Source: Arthrobacter sp. zg-Y919 (GTDB lineage Bacteria > Actinomycetota > Actinomycetes > Actinomycetales > Micrococcaceae). Taken from it: a stretch of DNA of 64,000 nt. Each line of letters opens with the position of its first letter. The stretch's first letter is position 1. The notes under the pieces are model-generated. The model searched no databases and was not told where the DNA came from. It saw only the letters and a list, made by a program, of their open reading frames with translations. Below are positions 21,442 through 30,645 of this stretch, in pieces. The position numbers and the translations under genes are program-made. The DNA is taken from positions 1,550,001 through 1,614,000 of the forward strand of contig NZ_CP126242.1 of NCBI RefSeq assembly GCF_030142045.1, written 5' to 3'.

Positions 21442-23171
21442 GCGACTTCCTCCGCGGTCAGCTGTGAGGCGACGATCTCCCGGTAGGTATCCGAGGCGGA
21501 CATCAGCTCGTTATGGGTTCCCTGCCCAACGATGCGCCCCTCTTCCAGCACGATGATCCGGGCGGCGTCGGTAATGGTGTTCACCCGCTGCGCCACGACT
21601 ATCACCGTGGCGCCCCGGGTCTGCGGTCGAAGTGCTGCGCGCAGCCGGGCGTCGGTGGCGAAGTCCAGGGCGGAGAAGCTGTCGTCGAAGAGGTAGATGG
21701 AGGGGCGGACCACGAGGGCCCGGGCAATGGCCAGGCGCTGGCGCTGTCCCCCGGAGAAGTTACTCCCGCCCTGTTCCACCTGGTGTGCCAGTCCCCCCTC
21801 CGCAGCCCGGACGAAGTCTGCCGCCTGCGCGGTTTCCAGGGCCGCCCAGAGTTCGGCGTCCGTCGCCTCCGGACGGCCGAAGCGCAGGTTCGAGGCAATA
21901 GTGCCGCTGAAGAGGTACGCCCGCTGCGGCACCAGTCCGATGCCGCGGCGCAGCGAGGAGAGGGTGACACCGGCAATGTCCTGTCCATCCACGGCGATGC
22001 TGCCGGACGTGGCGTCGAGCAGCCGCGGGACCAGGTTGAGCAGTGTGGTCTTCCCTGCCCCGGTGGAACCGATAATGGCCGTGGTTTCCCCCGGCAGCGC
22101 CTCGAAGCTGACGTTGAAGAGCACCGGGTCCTCGGCGCCCGGGTAGCTGTAGCCGACGTCGGAGAAGGTGAGCCGGCCGCCGTCGTACGCGAGCGCCCGG
22201 GCATCAGGCGCGTCGGAGACACTGGTGCGGGTATCCAGCACCTCGAAGATCCGTTCGGCGCAGACCGCAGCCCGGGGCAGCATCATGATCATGAACATGG
22301 ACATCATGACGGCCATCAGGATCTGCATGATGTAGGCGATGAACGCGGTCAGTGCGCCGATCTGCATCTGGCCGGCATCGATCCGGGAGGCGCCGAACCA
22401 CATCACTGCGACCGTGGCGAGGTTGGCCACCAGCATGGCGGCGGGAAACAGCAGCGCCAGCAGCTGGCTGACCCGCAGCTGCGTGGAGGTGAGGTCCTTA
22501 TTCGCGCCGTCGAACCGGGCCTCCTCGGACCGCTCCCGGATGAAGGCCCGGATCACGCTGATCCCCATGATCTGTTCCCGCAGTACCGAGTTGACCCGGT
22601 CGATCTGCCGCTGCGCCCGCCGGAACAGGGGAATCAGCCGCCGCAGCACCAGCCCGATGACCAGGAACAGGACCGGCAGGATGAGCAGCAGGATCCCGGA
22701 GAGTGGAATGTCCTGGTTCAACGCCAGCAGTACCCCGCCCACTCCCATGATCGGTGCCGAAACCATCATGGTGAACGTCATCAGCAGGGTCATCTGCACC
22801 TGCTGCACGTCATTGGTGGTCCGGGTGATCAGCGAGGGAGGCCCGAACAACCCGACTTCCCGGGAGGAGAAGGTTTCGACGTTGGTGAACAGTGCCGCAC
22901 GGATGTTGCGTCCAACGCTCATGGCCACCCGCGACGCGAGATAGGTGGCCGTCACGGCACACAGGACCTGGGCTGCCGTGACGGCGAGCATCCACCCGCC
23001 CACCTCCATAATCACGCCGGTGTCCCCCGTCACGACGCCGCGGTCAATGATGTCGGCGTTCAGGGTGGGCAGGTAGAGCGTGGCGACGGTCTGCAGCAGC
23101 TGCAGGAGGACGACGGCGGCCACGGGGACTTTATAGGTTGCCAGGTTTTCCCGGACCAGCCTCAGGAGCAT
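21438..23171 (-). CDS. ABC exporter, degenerate-site half (permease-ATPase)
   Basis: 577 residues, with a six-helix membrane domain followed by an ATPase domain. Walker A is IIGSTGAGKTT and the signature FSGGQRQRLAIARA. Walker B reads IYLFDDSFSALD, with Asp in place of the catalytic Glu, and the H-loop position reads VVAQRVNT, with Gln in place of His. This matches the non-hydrolysing half of asymmetric heterodimers such as TM287/288 or LmrCD. The ATG at 23171 is preceded by TACCTT-N6, a leaderless-type promoter. First gene of the three-gene unit with the second half and the GntR regulator. Confidence 0.92.
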   Translation of the reverse strand: MLLRLVRENLATYKVPVAAVVLLQLLQTVATLYLPTLNADIIDRGVVTGDTGVIMEVGGWMLAVTAAQVLCAVTATYLASRVAMSVGRNIRAALFTNVETFSSREVGLFGPPSLITRTTNDVQQVQMTLLMTFTMMVSAPIMGVGGVLLALNQDIPLSGILLLILPVLFLVIGLVLRRLIPLFRRAQRQIDRVNSVLREQIMGISVIRAFIRERSEEARFDGANKDLTSTQLRVSQLLALLFPAAMLVANLATVAVMWFGASRIDAGQMQIGALTAFIAYIMQILMAVMMSMFMIMMLPRAAVCAERIFEVLDTRTSVSDAPDARALAYDGGRLTFSDVGYSYPGAEDPVLFNVSFEALPGETTAIIGSTGAGKTTLLNLVPRLLDATSGSIAVDGQDIAGVTLSSLRRGIGLVPQRAYLFSGTIASNLRFGRPEATDAELWAALETAQAADFVRAAEGGLAHQVEQGGSNFSGGQRQRLAIARALVVRPSIYLFDDSFSALDFATDARLRAALRPQTRGATVIVVAQRVNTITDAARIIVLEEGRIVGQGTHNELMSASDTYREIVASQLTAEEVA

Positions 23172-23177
23172 CCTTGC

Positions 23178-23183
23178 AAGGTA
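23178..23183 (-). promoter_or_regulatory. Leaderless-type -10 (TACCTT) for the ABC exporter operon
   Basis: On the minus strand TACCTT ends six bases before the ATG at 23171. The only Shine-Dalgarno-like bases (AAGG) abut the ATG and are too close to function. Confidence 0.45.
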
Positions 23184-23231
23184 CGCCCGTCCGCGGGCGC
23201 AGACAATAGACCCGCCCTGGAGCCGCCTCGC

Positions 23232-23237
23232 TAGACT
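23232..23237 (+). promoter_or_regulatory. Leaderless-type -10 (TAGACT) for the MBL hydrolase gene
   Basis: TAGACT is followed by exactly six bases and then the ATG at 23244, with no Shine-Dalgarno sequence. The divergent ABC operon has the same arrangement on the other strand. Confidence 0.5.
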
Positions 23238-23243
23238 GGCCCG

Positions 23244-23882
23244 ATGGAGGATCTGGAGAACATCACTATCCGCAGCGTGTCCGTCAGCGAAATGGACAAC
23301 AACGTGTACCTGCTCACCGGGAAGGCATCCGGCGCGCAGGTACTGATCGACGCCGCCGCAGACTTCCCCGCCATCGAACGGCTGCTGGCCGAAGGAGCGC
23401 AGGATGCAGCGGTTCCGGCGAAGCTGGAGCTGGTCATCACCACGCACAGCCACTGGGACCATGTGCGGGCGCTCGCCGAAACGGTGGCCGCCACCGGGGC
23501 ACGGACCGCCGCCGGCACTGCGGATATCCCCGACATTGAGGTTCCCACCCTCGTGGCGCTGGATCACGGCGATAAGGGCACATTCCCCGATTTCGAGCTG
23601 GAGGCTATCGCCCTGCGCGGGCATACACCGGGCTCCATTGCCATCCTCTACCGGGATCCGCACAGTCCGGCCCACCTGTTTACGGGCGATTCACTCTTCC
23701 CCGGCGGCCTGGGCAACACGCAGAAGGACCCGGAACGCTTTGCGCAGCTCTACCGCGACGTATTCGAACGTGTGTTCGATTATCTGCCGGATGACACCGT
23801 GGTGCACCCCGGCCACGGCGCCGGCACCACCCTCGGTGCCGAGCGGCCGCACCTGCGGGAATGGAAAGAGCGCGGCTGGTAG
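23244..23882 (+). CDS. Metallo-beta-lactamase-fold hydrolase (glyoxalase II-like)
   Basis: 212-residue cytosolic MBL-fold hydrolase. Zinc-binding motifs are clear: THSHWDH at 67-73, GHTPGS (third His region), FTGDSLFPGG (bridging Asp) and VHPGHGAGTT (last His). The compact size and the LGNTQKDPERFAQLY segment resemble hydroxyacylglutathione-hydrolase-like proteins of unknown substrate that are widespread in actinobacteria. Monocistronic and divergent from the ABC exporter operon, with both promoters in the 72-nt gap. Confidence 0.88.
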   Translation: MEDLENITIRSVSVSEMDNNVYLLTGKASGAQVLIDAAADFPAIERLLAEGAQDAAVPAKLELVITTHSHWDHVRALAETVAATGARTAAGTADIPDIEVPTLVALDHGDKGTFPDFELEAIALRGHTPGSIAILYRDPHSPAHLFTGDSLFPGGLGNTQKDPERFAQLYRDVFERVFDYLPDDTVVHPGHGAGTTLGAERPHLREWKERGW

Positions 23883-23969
23883 CACCGGCCCGCCGGTTTC
23901 ATTGACCGGTGCCGGGTACGGCCCTACGCTCCAAAGGGGGCCTGCCGGACCGGATGAGAGCGGGTAGCC

Positions 23970-25385
23970 GTGGCCAGACCATCACCGTCACCAAAGCCGC
24001 AGTACCCGGAGCCAACGCAGATCGGGCTCGTGGCCTGCGTGGCCTTCGGAGTCGGCACCACGGTGGGAGGAGGCGTCTTCACCCTCTCCGGAACCGCCGT
24101 CAACCTGGCCGGTCCGGGTGCCGTGGCCAGCTACATCCTTGCCGGCGCCGTCATGTGCCTGTGCGCTCTGTCCTTCATTGTGGTCTCCACCCGCGCCGGG
24201 GAGGGTGAATCCGGGTATGCGCCGGTCGGGACCATCCTCGGCCCGTTCTGGCGGTTCATCGTGATGTGGGCGTTTTATCTCAACGGCGCCACCATCATTG
24301 CCTACCTGACCGTTTCCTTTGGCGACTATCTCTCCGAGTACTTCCTGCCCGCGGCCGGGACACTGCTGCTGGCGCTCGCCGCCACCGTCCTGGTGACCGC
24401 GCTGAACCTGGGGCCGACGGCGGTGGTGGCCAGGGCGGAAACCTGGATTGTCGGCATCAAGCTGGCCCTGCTGGTGCTGTTTTCCGTCTGGGGCCTGCTC
24501 CAGCTTCGGCTCCCCCAGCTGGAGCGTCCGCTGCCCGAGGGGGCAGGCGGCGTGTTTTCCGCCGCCGCCCTTCTGTTCACGGCCTATACCGGCTTCAACG
24601 TCATTACGAATATGGCCGGATCGGTCAAAGACCCCCGCAGGACGGTGCCGCGCGCCATCATGCTGACCATCCTGGTCTCCGGGCTTGTGTATCTGGGTAC
24701 GGTGCTGGCCATGACCGCCAGCGGCATCACCAGGTTCACTTCCACCGGTGTCTCGCAGGCAGCCGAGATTGTGATGGGTGCCTGGGGTGGGCTGCTGGTG
24801 GCCTTCGCGGCGTGCCTGTCGACGCTCTCCGGCGCCAATGCAAACGTCCTGGGCGCGTCGGAGATCATGCTCCGCATGGTTGCCCGCGGCGATGTGCCGC
24901 CGGTGCTTGGGCGCCATACGCGCCGCGGGCATCCGTACGTGAGCGTCCTGCTGCTCGGGATCATCACGGTGCTGCTGGTGGTCCTGAACGACACCACCTT
25001 CGTGGTTTCCGTCGCCAATGTTGCGGCGATCATCGCCATGGTGGTGGTCAGCGTTGCGGCGGCAGTACTAGGACACCGGAAATGGCCCGGAGAAGGTGCC
25101 CGGCTCCCACTGGGTCCGGCAGTCCCGGTCCTGGCTGCCGTGGCTGCCGCCGCCCAGCTGCCGTCCCTCGACCCGGCAGCCCTGGCCACGGGCTTCCTGC
25201 TGACCGGACTGGGTGCCGCCCTCTACTTCGCGAGGCACGTCCAGCGCGGCGGGGCCGGCACCCAGCTGCACGCCAACAGGCAGATCGACAGCCTTGGCAC
25301 ACCGCTGATGTCCGCGGTCCGCCGCAGGCCAAACCCCCGGCGGACCGGAGGCCCGGACCTCAGCCGGCCTTCCGGCCCACCATAA
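23970..25385 (+). CDS. APC-family amino-acid permease
   Basis: 471-residue membrane transporter with about 12 hydrophobic segments. The first contains the APC substrate loop GVGTTVGGGVFTLSG (about residues 27-41); later segments include ALLFTAYTGFNVITNMAGSV and the conserved DPRRTVPRAI after TM6. The C-terminal tail (about 430-471) is basic and Pro-rich, and soluble. The GTG start is the first plausible one before the family match; its ribosome site is weak. The 3' end overlaps the convergent tam gene by 26 bases. The substrate cannot be told. Confidence 0.87.
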   Translation: MARPSPSPKPQYPEPTQIGLVACVAFGVGTTVGGGVFTLSGTAVNLAGPGAVASYILAGAVMCLCALSFIVVSTRAGEGESGYAPVGTILGPFWRFIVMWAFYLNGATIIAYLTVSFGDYLSEYFLPAAGTLLLALAATVLVTALNLGPTAVVARAETWIVGIKLALLVLFSVWGLLQLRLPQLERPLPEGAGGVFSAAALLFTAYTGFNVITNMAGSVKDPRRTVPRAIMLTILVSGLVYLGTVLAMTASGITRFTSTGVSQAAEIVMGAWGGLLVAFAACLSTLSGANANVLGASEIMLRMVARGDVPPVLGRHTRRGHPYVSVLLLGIITVLLVVLNDTTFVVSVANVAAIIAMVVVSVAAAVLGHRKWPGEGARLPLGPAVPVLAAVAAAAQLPSLDPAALATGFLLTGLGAALYFARHVQRGGAGTQLHANRQIDSLGTPLMSAVRRRPNPRRTGGPDLSRPSGPP

Positions 25386-26139
25386 ACAGGCGCCGGAACG
25401 GGAACACGGTTCCCCAGGCGTGCTGCGGGTAGGCCGCGCGCAGCAGTTCCGCGTAGTCGGCTTCGAAGGCGGCGAAGTCCCCGGCGGACAGGGCATCGAT
25501 GACCGGACGCAGTGCCGTTCCCCGGACCCATTCCAGGACCGCGTTGTCGCCGGCCAGGACCTGGGAGTAGCTGGTTTCCCAGACATCCGCCTCGAACCCG
25601 GCTGCTGTCATCAAAGCCAGATAGTCCGCCGGCTCGTCCACGGCGTCGGCATGGCGCAGCACCCCGTCCAGCTTCGGTGCCCACGCGGCCCTCGCCGCCA
25701 GCTCCCGCATCAGCACATGGGAGGGTGCGGAGAAGTTGCCCGGGACCTGCACGGCCAGCCAGGCGCCGTCGTCGAGCTGTGCAGCCCATCTCCGCAGGAG
25801 ATCCTGGTGACCCGGCACCCACTGCAGTGCGGCGTTGGACACCACCACGTCCGTGCCGGGCGCCGGTTCCCAGTCCTCGATCCTGCCCTGCACGAAGCCC
25901 AGGTTCGCCGGGGCACCCTCCATGGCGAGCGCGCCGTCGATCATCTCCTGGGAGGAGTCAAGGCCGAGAACCTCTGCCTGCGGCCAGCGGGCGGCGAGCG
26001 CCGCGGTCAGGACACCCGTGCCGCAGCCGAGGTCCACCACCCGCGCCGGAGATTCCGCCGCCACCCGGGCGGTGAGGTCGAAGAACGGGCGGTCGCGGTG
26101 GGAGGAGAACTGCGTGTACTTATCCGGGTCCCATTTCAT
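25360..26139 (-). CDS. tam: Trans-aconitate 2-methyltransferase
   Basis: SAM-dependent methyltransferase that methylates trans-aconitate, an inhibitor formed from the citrate-cycle intermediate cis-aconitate. The 259 residues begin with the family signature MKWDPDKYTQF followed by RDRPFFDL, then motif I VVDLGCGTGVLTAALAAR, post-I EVLGLDSSQEM, and SNAALQWVPGH, which are typical of Tam. The start has TAGGCT six bases upstream (leaderless type). Its last 26 bases overlap the convergent permease gene. Confidence 0.9.
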   Translation of the reverse strand: MKWDPDKYTQFSSHRDRPFFDLTARVAAESPARVVDLGCGTGVLTAALAARWPQAEVLGLDSSQEMIDGALAMEGAPANLGFVQGRIEDWEPAPGTDVVVSNAALQWVPGHQDLLRRWAAQLDDGAWLAVQVPGNFSAPSHVLMRELAARAAWAPKLDGVLRHADAVDEPADYLALMTAAGFEADVWETSYSQVLAGDNAVLEWVRGTALRPVIDALSAGDFAAFEADYAELLRAAYPQHAWGTVFPFRRLFMVGRKAG

Positions 26140-26145
26140 GCCCCG

Positions 26146-26151
26146 AGCCTA
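26146..26151 (-). promoter_or_regulatory. Leaderless-type -10 (TAGGCT) for tam
   Basis: TAGGCT on the minus strand is separated by six bases from the tam ATG (26139). No Shine-Dalgarno sequence is visible. Confidence 0.45.
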
Positions 26152-26208
26152 CCGGGGAGGTGGAAGCACCCTGCGGAAAACGGCAACGGCGCGGGCCGAT
26201 AGTCTGGT

Positions 26209-28755
26209 ATGGACATGAAACTTCTTGAACAGCTTGCCTCCGGCCCGTCCAGCACCCGCACCGTCGATCCCGATGAGACCTACACGTCCTTCCTGGAATG
26301 GGTCGAGAGCCGGGGCATGTCGCTGTACCCGGCGCAGGACGAGGCAGTGATGGAGCTGGTGACGGGCAACAACGTCATCCTCGCCACTCCCACCGGCTCC
26401 GGTAAGTCGATGGTGGCCATCGCAGCGCATTTCCATGCCATGGCGCACGACGAGCGCAGCTACTACACCGCCCCGATCAAGGCCTTGGTCTCGGAAAAGT
26501 TCTTCGCCCTGTGCGAGATCTTCGGCGCCGAGAACGTCGGCATGGTCACCGGCGACTCCTCGGTGAACAAGGACGCCCCGATCATCTGCTGCACCGCGGA
26601 GATCCTGGCCAACATCGCCCTGCGCGAGGGAGCGGACGCGGACCTGGGCACCGTCATCATGGACGAGTTCCACTTCTACTCCGATCCGCAGCGCGGCTGG
26701 GCCTGGCAGGTCCCGCTCCTGGAGCTGCCGCAGGCACAGTTCCTGCTGATGTCCGCCACCCTGGGTGACATGACCCGGATCGCGAACGAGCTCAGCGAAC
26801 TCACCAACCGGGACACCGTCACCGTCTCCTCCGTGCAGCGTCCCATCCCGCTGCACTATTACTACGTGGAAACCCCGGTGCAGGAATCCCTCGAGGAACT
26901 CCTGGAGACCAAGCAGGTGCCCGTCTACGTGGTGCACTTCAGCCAGATCGAAGCCATTGACCGGGCGCAGGCACTGATGAGCATCAACGTCTGCACGCGG
27001 GAGGAAAAGGACCGGATCGCAGAGCTGATCGCCGGCTTCCGGTTTGCCCCCGGCTTCGGCAAGACCCTGAACCGGCTGGTCCGGCACGGCATCGGCGTGC
27101 ACCACGCCGGCATGCTGCCCAAGTACCGGCGCCTGGTGGAACAGCTGGCCCAGGCCGGGCTGCTGAAGGTCATCTGCGGCACCGACACCCTGGGCGTGGG
27201 CATCAACGTGCCCATCCGCACCGTGCTGATCACGGCCCTGTCCAAGTACGACGGCACCCGCACCCGGCCCCTGAAGGTCCGGGAGTTCCATCAGATCGCC
27301 GGACGCGCGGGGCGGGCCGGGTACGACACGGCCGGGACCGTCGTCGTGCAGGCACCGGAACACGTGATCGAAAACGTCAAGGCCATGGCCAAGGCGCACG
27401 CGAAGTTCGGCGACGACCAGAAGAAGCTGCGCCAGGTGGTGAAGAAGAAGCCGCAGGCCGGTTTTGTCTCCTGGGGCAAGCCCAGCTTCGAGAAGCTGGT
27501 GGACGGCACCCCGGAGCCGCTGACCTCCAGCTTCAACATCACCCACTCCATGCTGCTGAACCTGCTGGAGCGCCCGGGCGATCCGTTTACCGCGGCCAAG
27601 AAGCTGTTGACCAACAACCATGAGAGCCGCGCCTCGCAGCTGGCCCTGATGAAGAAGGCCCTCAGTATCTACCGGGAGCTGAAGACCGCCGGCATTGTCG
27701 AGGTACTGCCGGAGCCCGACGCCGACGGCCGCACCGTCCGCCTGAAAGTGCACCTGCAGCCGAACTTTGCGCTGAACCAGCCGCTGTCTCCTTTTGCCAT
27801 GGCCTCCCTGGAGATCCTGGATCCGGACAGCCCGTCCTACGCCCTGGACGTGGTGTCGGTGATCGAGGCGATCATGGAGAAACCGCGCCAGGTCCTCTCC
27901 GCCCAGGAGAAGAAGGCACGGGGCGAAGCCATCGCCGCCATGAAGTCGCAGGGCATCGAGTACGACGAGCGGATGGCCCTGCTGGAGGAGGTCACCTACC
28001 CGCAGCCGCTGGCGGAGCTGCTGGAGCAGTCCTTCGAGGTCTACCGCTCCGGTGCCCCGTGGCTCGGCGAATTCGAACTCAGCCCCAAGTCGATTGTGCG
28101 CGACATGTACGAGCGGGCCATGAGCTTCGGCGAGTACGTGCAGTTCTACTCACTGGCCCGCTCCGAAGGCGTGCTGCTGCGCTACCTGTCGGACACCTAT
28201 AAGGCGCTGCTGCACACCGTTCCGCCGGAGCGGCTGCGCGAGGACCTCCAGGACATCATCGAATGGCTCGGCGAACTGGTCCGCCAGACCGACTCCTCGC
28301 TGCTGGACGAATGGGAAGAGCTCACCAACGGCGTCAACCCCGATGCCTCGAACGAACCGGTTCTCCCGCCGGTGCCCGACCGGTTGACCACCAATGTGCG
28401 GGCCTTCCGGGTCATGGTCCGCAACGAGATGTTCTCGCGGGTGAAGCTCTTCGCCGATGAGGATGACCGTGCCCTTGGGGAGCTCGACGGCGACGCCGGC
28501 TGGGACGCCGACCGCTGGGCGGAGGTCCTGGACGCCTACTTCGAAGAGCACGAAGACATTGACGACGGCCCCGACGGCCGCGGACCCAACCTGCTGATCA
28601 TCAAGGAACTGCCCGGAAAATGGGAAGTCCGGCAGATCTTCAAGGACCCGGCCAACCACCTGGACTGGGGCATCACCGCGGAGGTGGACCTGGCCGCGTC
28701 TGACGAGGCGGGGAGCCCCGTCATCAAGGTGATCACCGCAGGCCGGCTGGATTAG
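26209..28755 (+). CDS. Ski2-like DEAD/DEAH-box RNA helicase with DUF3516 C-terminus
   Basis: 848 residues. Helicase motifs: I ATPTGSGKS (59-67), Ia TAPIKALVSEKF, II MDEFH (DEFH box, 151-155), III LMSATLGDM, IV-V region GVHHAGMLPKYRR and TDTLGVGINVP, VI HQIAGRAGRAGYD. The C-terminal half (from about 450) is the DUF3516 region found in actinobacterial helicases, with FSRVKLFADED and a late DWGITAEVDL. The first ATG is taken, but a second ATG at 26215 is possible: TAGTCT (26200-26205) lies three bases before the first and nine before the second, which fits the second better if the mRNA is leaderless. Probably RNA metabolism; an acetyltransferase and a peptidase follow in the same operon. Confidence 0.92.
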   Translation: MDMKLLEQLASGPSSTRTVDPDETYTSFLEWVESRGMSLYPAQDEAVMELVTGNNVILATPTGSGKSMVAIAAHFHAMAHDERSYYTAPIKALVSEKFFALCEIFGAENVGMVTGDSSVNKDAPIICCTAEILANIALREGADADLGTVIMDEFHFYSDPQRGWAWQVPLLELPQAQFLLMSATLGDMTRIANELSELTNRDTVTVSSVQRPIPLHYYYVETPVQESLEELLETKQVPVYVVHFSQIEAIDRAQALMSINVCTREEKDRIAELIAGFRFAPGFGKTLNRLVRHGIGVHHAGMLPKYRRLVEQLAQAGLLKVICGTDTLGVGINVPIRTVLITALSKYDGTRTRPLKVREFHQIAGRAGRAGYDTAGTVVVQAPEHVIENVKAMAKAHAKFGDDQKKLRQVVKKKPQAGFVSWGKPSFEKLVDGTPEPLTSSFNITHSMLLNLLERPGDPFTAAKKLLTNNHESRASQLALMKKALSIYRELKTAGIVEVLPEPDADGRTVRLKVHLQPNFALNQPLSPFAMASLEILDPDSPSYALDVVSVIEAIMEKPRQVLSAQEKKARGEAIAAMKSQGIEYDERMALLEEVTYPQPLAELLEQSFEVYRSGAPWLGEFELSPKSIVRDMYERAMSFGEYVQFYSLARSEGVLLRYLSDTYKALLHTVPPERLREDLQDIIEWLGELVRQTDSSLLDEWEELTNGVNPDASNEPVLPPVPDRLTTNVRAFRVMVRNEMFSRVKLFADEDDRALGELDGDAGWDADRWAEVLDAYFEEHEDIDDGPDGRGPNLLIIKELPGKWEVRQIFKDPANHLDWGITAEVDLAASDEAGSPVIKVITAGRLD

Positions 28756-28765
28756 GGTGGAGCCC

Positions 28766-29278
28766 ATGCAGATCCGTCCCGCACGCCGGGAAGACGTTCC
28801 CGTCATCCTCGAGCTGATCCATGACCTGGCCATCTACGAGAAGGAGCCGCACGCGGTAAAGAACACCGTGGAGGCCCTGGAGGCGAACCTTTTCGGGGAG
28901 CACCCGGCTATCTTCGCCCATGTGGCCGAGGAGCGTGGAACGGTTCAGGGGTTTGCCCTCTGGTTCCTGAACTACTCCACCTGGGAGGGTGTGCACGGCA
29001 TCTACCTGGAAGACCTCTACGTCCGTCCCGAGGCACGGGCAAGGGGCATCGGCAAGGCGCTGCTGCGGACTTTGGCGGAAACCGCCGTCGAGCGCGGCTA
29101 CGCCCGGGTGGAGTGGTGCGTACTGAACTGGAACGAGCCGTCCATCCGCTTCTACAAGTCCCTCGGCGCCCTGCCGCAGGATGACTGGACCACCTTCCGG
29201 CTTACCGGCGGGGCGCTCGCCTCCTTTGGCGGCGCAGCAGAAACCGCCAACACAGCGGGAACGGAGGCGTCCGCATGA
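28766..29278 (+). CDS. GNAT acetyltransferase, diamine/SSAT-like
   Basis: 170-residue N-acetyltransferase resembling spermidine/spermine or thialysine acetyltransferases: LAIYEKEPHAVKNTVEAL, FALWFLNYSTWEGVHGIYLE, the acetyl-CoA loop RPEARARGIGKALLRTL, and CVLNWNEPSIRFYKSLGA. The ATG at 28766 has GGTGGAG just upstream; a GTG at 28757 would add three residues. It follows the helicase by 10 nt and overlaps the next gene by ATGA. The last about 25 residues are Ala/Thr-rich and outside the fold. The polyamine substrate is inferred from the family. Confidence 0.88.
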   Translation: MQIRPARREDVPVILELIHDLAIYEKEPHAVKNTVEALEANLFGEHPAIFAHVAEERGTVQGFALWFLNYSTWEGVHGIYLEDLYVRPEARARGIGKALLRTLAETAVERGYARVEWCVLNWNEPSIRFYKSLGALPQDDWTTFRLTGGALASFGGAAETANTAGTEASA

Positions 29279-30591
29279 GTGTCCCGCACACCGCTTCGGC
29301 GCCCTATGACGTCCGCGGCATGCTGGTCACGGACCACCGCTTCACGGTCCCCCTGGACCATGCCGTGCCCGATGGCGGAAGCATCACCGTTTTTGCCCGC
29401 GAATACAGCGACGCAGAGCTGCCTGCCGGTGAGGTCGAGGACCTGCCGTGGCTGCTGTACCTGCAGGGCGGACCGGGCGGTAAGGGAAACCGGCTGCTGC
29501 AGTTCGGCGGCTGGACCAAGGCCGCAGCCAAGCACTTCCGCGTCCTCATGCTGGACCAGCGCGGTACCGGCCTCTCCACCCCCGCAGACCGCCAGACCCT
29601 TCCGCTGCGCGGGGACGCCGCTGCGCAGGCCGCATATCTCGCCCATTTCCGGGCGGACTCGATCGTGGCGGACGCCGAGCTCATCCGGGAGGCCCTCGGA
29701 TCCGGACCGTGGAGCACCTACGGGCAAAGCTACGGTGGATTCTGTACGCTGACCTACTTGTCCTTCGCCCCAGAGGGACTGCGCGAATGCCTGGTGACCG
29801 GCGGGCTGGCACCGCTGGCCGGTCCCGCCGACCGGGTGTACGAGGCCACCTTCCGCCGGGTGGCCGCCCGCAACGCCGAGTACTTCTCCCGCTACCCGGA
29901 GGACCGGGAGCTCACCACCCGGATTGCCCGGCACCTGGAATCCGTACCGGAATACCTTCCCTCCGGGGAACGCCTGAGCGTCCGGCGCTTCCAGATGGCC
30001 GGCTCCTATCTGGGCGGCAACACCCGGGTGGACGGGCTGCATTACCTGCTGCAGGAAGCCTTTGTCCCCACCCCGGATGGGGAACGGCTTTCCGACACCT
30101 TCCTGGAATCGGTGCACGGGCTGGTCAGCCGGGCCGCAAATCCGCTGTACGCGGTGCTGCACGAGTCCATTTACGCCCAGGGGCAGGCCACCAACTGGGC
30201 CGCCGAACGCGTGCTGCAGTCCTTCCCCGCGTTTGAACCCACGGCACCCGAGCCGCTGTACACCGGTGAAATGGTTTACCCCTGGTACTTCGACGAGGAC
30301 CCGGCGCTGGTTCCGCTGCGGGACACCGCCGAGCTGCTGGCGCGGAAAGCCGACTGGGGACCGCTGTACGACGCAGGGCAGCTGGCACGCAACACCGTGC
30401 CCGTGGCTGCCGCCGTTTACACGGACGATATTTATGTTGACCGGGACCTGTCGCTGGAGACCGCGGAAGCCGTCCGTGGACTGCAGGTCTGGGAAAGCGC
30501 CGACTTCCACCACGACGGTATTGCCGACGACGGCGAGGCCATTTTTGGGCGCCTGCTTGATATGGTCCGCGGCCAGGACACGCAGCAGTAA
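29275..30591 (+). CDS. Proline iminopeptidase-like alpha/beta hydrolase (S33)
   Basis: 438-residue cytosolic serine peptidase releasing N-terminal Pro (or another residue). Motifs: oxyanion loop LLYLQGGPGGKG near residue 65, LDQRGTGLS near 97, the nucleophile elbow YGQSYGGFCTL near 145, an inserted helical cap, and ADFHHDGIADDG near the C-terminus supplying the catalytic His. The length matches the larger bacterial iminopeptidases. The start overlaps the GNAT stop by four bases. It is the last gene of the helicase-GNAT-peptidase unit, with a terminator beginning just after the stop. Confidence 0.9.
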   Translation: MSVPHTASAPYDVRGMLVTDHRFTVPLDHAVPDGGSITVFAREYSDAELPAGEVEDLPWLLYLQGGPGGKGNRLLQFGGWTKAAAKHFRVLMLDQRGTGLSTPADRQTLPLRGDAAAQAAYLAHFRADSIVADAELIREALGSGPWSTYGQSYGGFCTLTYLSFAPEGLRECLVTGGLAPLAGPADRVYEATFRRVAARNAEYFSRYPEDRELTTRIARHLESVPEYLPSGERLSVRRFQMAGSYLGGNTRVDGLHYLLQEAFVPTPDGERLSDTFLESVHGLVSRAANPLYAVLHESIYAQGQATNWAAERVLQSFPAFEPTAPEPLYTGEMVYPWYFDEDPALVPLRDTAELLARKADWGPLYDAGQLARNTVPVAAAVYTDDIYVDRDLSLETAEAVRGLQVWESADFHHDGIADDGEAIFGRLLDMVRGQDTQQ

Positions 30592-30594
30592 AAA

Positions 30595-30628
30595 AGGCAG
30601 GTCCCCGGCGTTTGCCGGGGACCTGCCT
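30595..30628 (+). terminator. Intrinsic terminator after the peptidase gene
   Basis: AGGCAGGTCCCCGGC pairs with GCCGGGGACCTGCCT around a four-base loop, directly after the stop codon. An A-run precedes the stem, so on the minus strand it would act as a T-tract. It can therefore also end the convergent small-gene pair. Confidence 0.85.
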
Positions 30629-30645
30629 CGATGTCTTTGCGGCCG

